Below, in pieces: positions 5,419-5,476 of a stretch of DNA of 5,476 nucleotides. The notes under the pieces were generated by a model. That model was not told the DNA's origin. It saw nothing but the letters and a program-made list of their open reading frames with translations, and ran no database searches. How positions within the stretch are numbered: position 1 is the first letter of the stretch; every line of letters starts with the position of its first letter. The stretch comes from Actinomycetota bacterium. GTDB taxonomy: Bacteria; Actinomycetota; Actinomycetes; S36-B12. The DNA lies in NCBI GenBank assembly GCA_947472655.1, contig CANJCG010000095.1, forward strand, positions 1 to 5,476, read 5' to 3'. Both the position numbers and the translations under genes were made by a program.

Positions 5419-5476
5419 GAATCCACAGGACCTACTACGACTACTACTTATAACTATCTAGACCGATAAATAACAA
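5419..5476 (+). other. Probable basal unwinding element: DnaA box, GC spacer, DnaA-trios, AT-rich duplex
   Basis: A box GAATCCACA (5419-5427) is followed by GGAC (5428-5431), then six triplets CTA CTA CGA CTA CTA CTT (5432-5449), then AT-rich sequence to the window end. On the complementary strand the triplets read 3'-GAT GAT GCT GAT GAT GAA-5', five of six fitting the DnaA-trio rule 3'-(G/A)A(T/A)-5'. This matches the known Bacillus subtilis order of box, short GC spacer, trios and AT-rich unwinding site. DnaA would assemble from the box along this strand and melt the region next to dnaN. Confidence 0.8.

Larger units (their letters stand above)
5058..5476. other. oriC, chromosomal replication origin (dnaA-dnaN intergenic region, right end cut)
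   Basis: This 419-base stretch after dnaA has no credible gene and is studded with DnaA boxes. Perfect boxes are at 5119-5127, 5298-5306 and 5324-5332. One-mismatch boxes are TGTGGATAG (5132-5140) and TGTGGATAT (5144-5152). Two-mismatch candidates are TTTCCCACA (5108-5116), TTGTCCCCA (5211-5219), TGTGTACAA (5233-5241), CGTGGATAT (5254-5262), CGTGGATGA (5370-5378) and GAATCCACA (5419-5427). The left group (5108-5152) is a tight array mostly on the minus strand. A T-rich tract lies at 5243-5253. The right end is the probable unwinding element. dnaN should begin just past the window. Confidence 0.95.

Noticed and set aside
5131..5469. 112-codon plus-strand frame downstream of dnaA
   Set aside because: It runs through the DnaA boxes of oriC, is low-complexity and unlike any family I recognise, and has no ribosome-binding site.
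1..5476. An undescribed accessory or defence system
   Set aside because: Every coding stretch is a conserved core origin-region gene in its usual order, and the remaining non-coding DNA is explained by oriC, parS and promoters.

Overview
This window is the chromosomal replication-origin neighbourhood of a bacterium, most likely an actinomycete (Actinomycetota) of intermediate GC content. The order parA < rsmG < khpB(jag) < yidC < yidD < rnpA < rpmH | dnaA > oriC is the classic origin layout. The YidC, RnpA (LPAPNRLRRSADF start, VGNSVVRHR motif) and DnaA sequences look actinobacterial. The near-balanced base composition is lower than in Streptomyces or Mycobacterium, so a freshwater or marine small-genome actinobacterium is plausible, but genus cannot be fixed from this sequence alone.

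Layout: positions 1-250 hold the 5' part of parA on the minus strand, cut by the window edge. Positions 251-358 are a short gap with a parS centromere site. rsmG (359-1000), khpB (1010-1498), yidC (1508-2449), yidD (2459-about 2800), rnpA (2797-3201) and rpmH (3201-3335) form one tightly packed minus-strand operon, with junctions of 9 bases or small overlaps. A second, perfectly palindromic parS lies over the khpB/rsmG junction and contains the rsmG start codon. Positions 3336-3608 are a divergent control region with a likely rpmH promoter and a small cluster of DnaA-box-like sites ahead of dnaA. dnaA (3609-5057) runs on the plus strand. Positions 5058-5476 are non-coding and carry oriC: three perfect DnaA boxes (TTATCCACA), several one- or two-mismatch boxes and, at the far end, a box, a GC-rich spacer and trinucleotide repeats leading into AT-rich sequence. 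That last arrangement is the basal unwinding element. dnaN is expected just beyond the right edge but is not visible.

Functionally the genes divide into four groups. DnaA and oriC start replication. ParA and the parS sites (with ParB expected beyond the left edge) segregate the origin. RpmH, RnpA and RsmG serve ribosome and tRNA production. YidD and YidC insert membrane proteins, with KhpB as an RNA-binding companion. I see no mobile element, CRISPR, tRNA or rRNA, and no evidence of an undescribed system. The points worth a second look are fine-scale cis-element architecture: a parS fused to a start codon, a DnaA-trio-like element, and a mirrored 13-bp DnaA-box pair on either side of dnaA.
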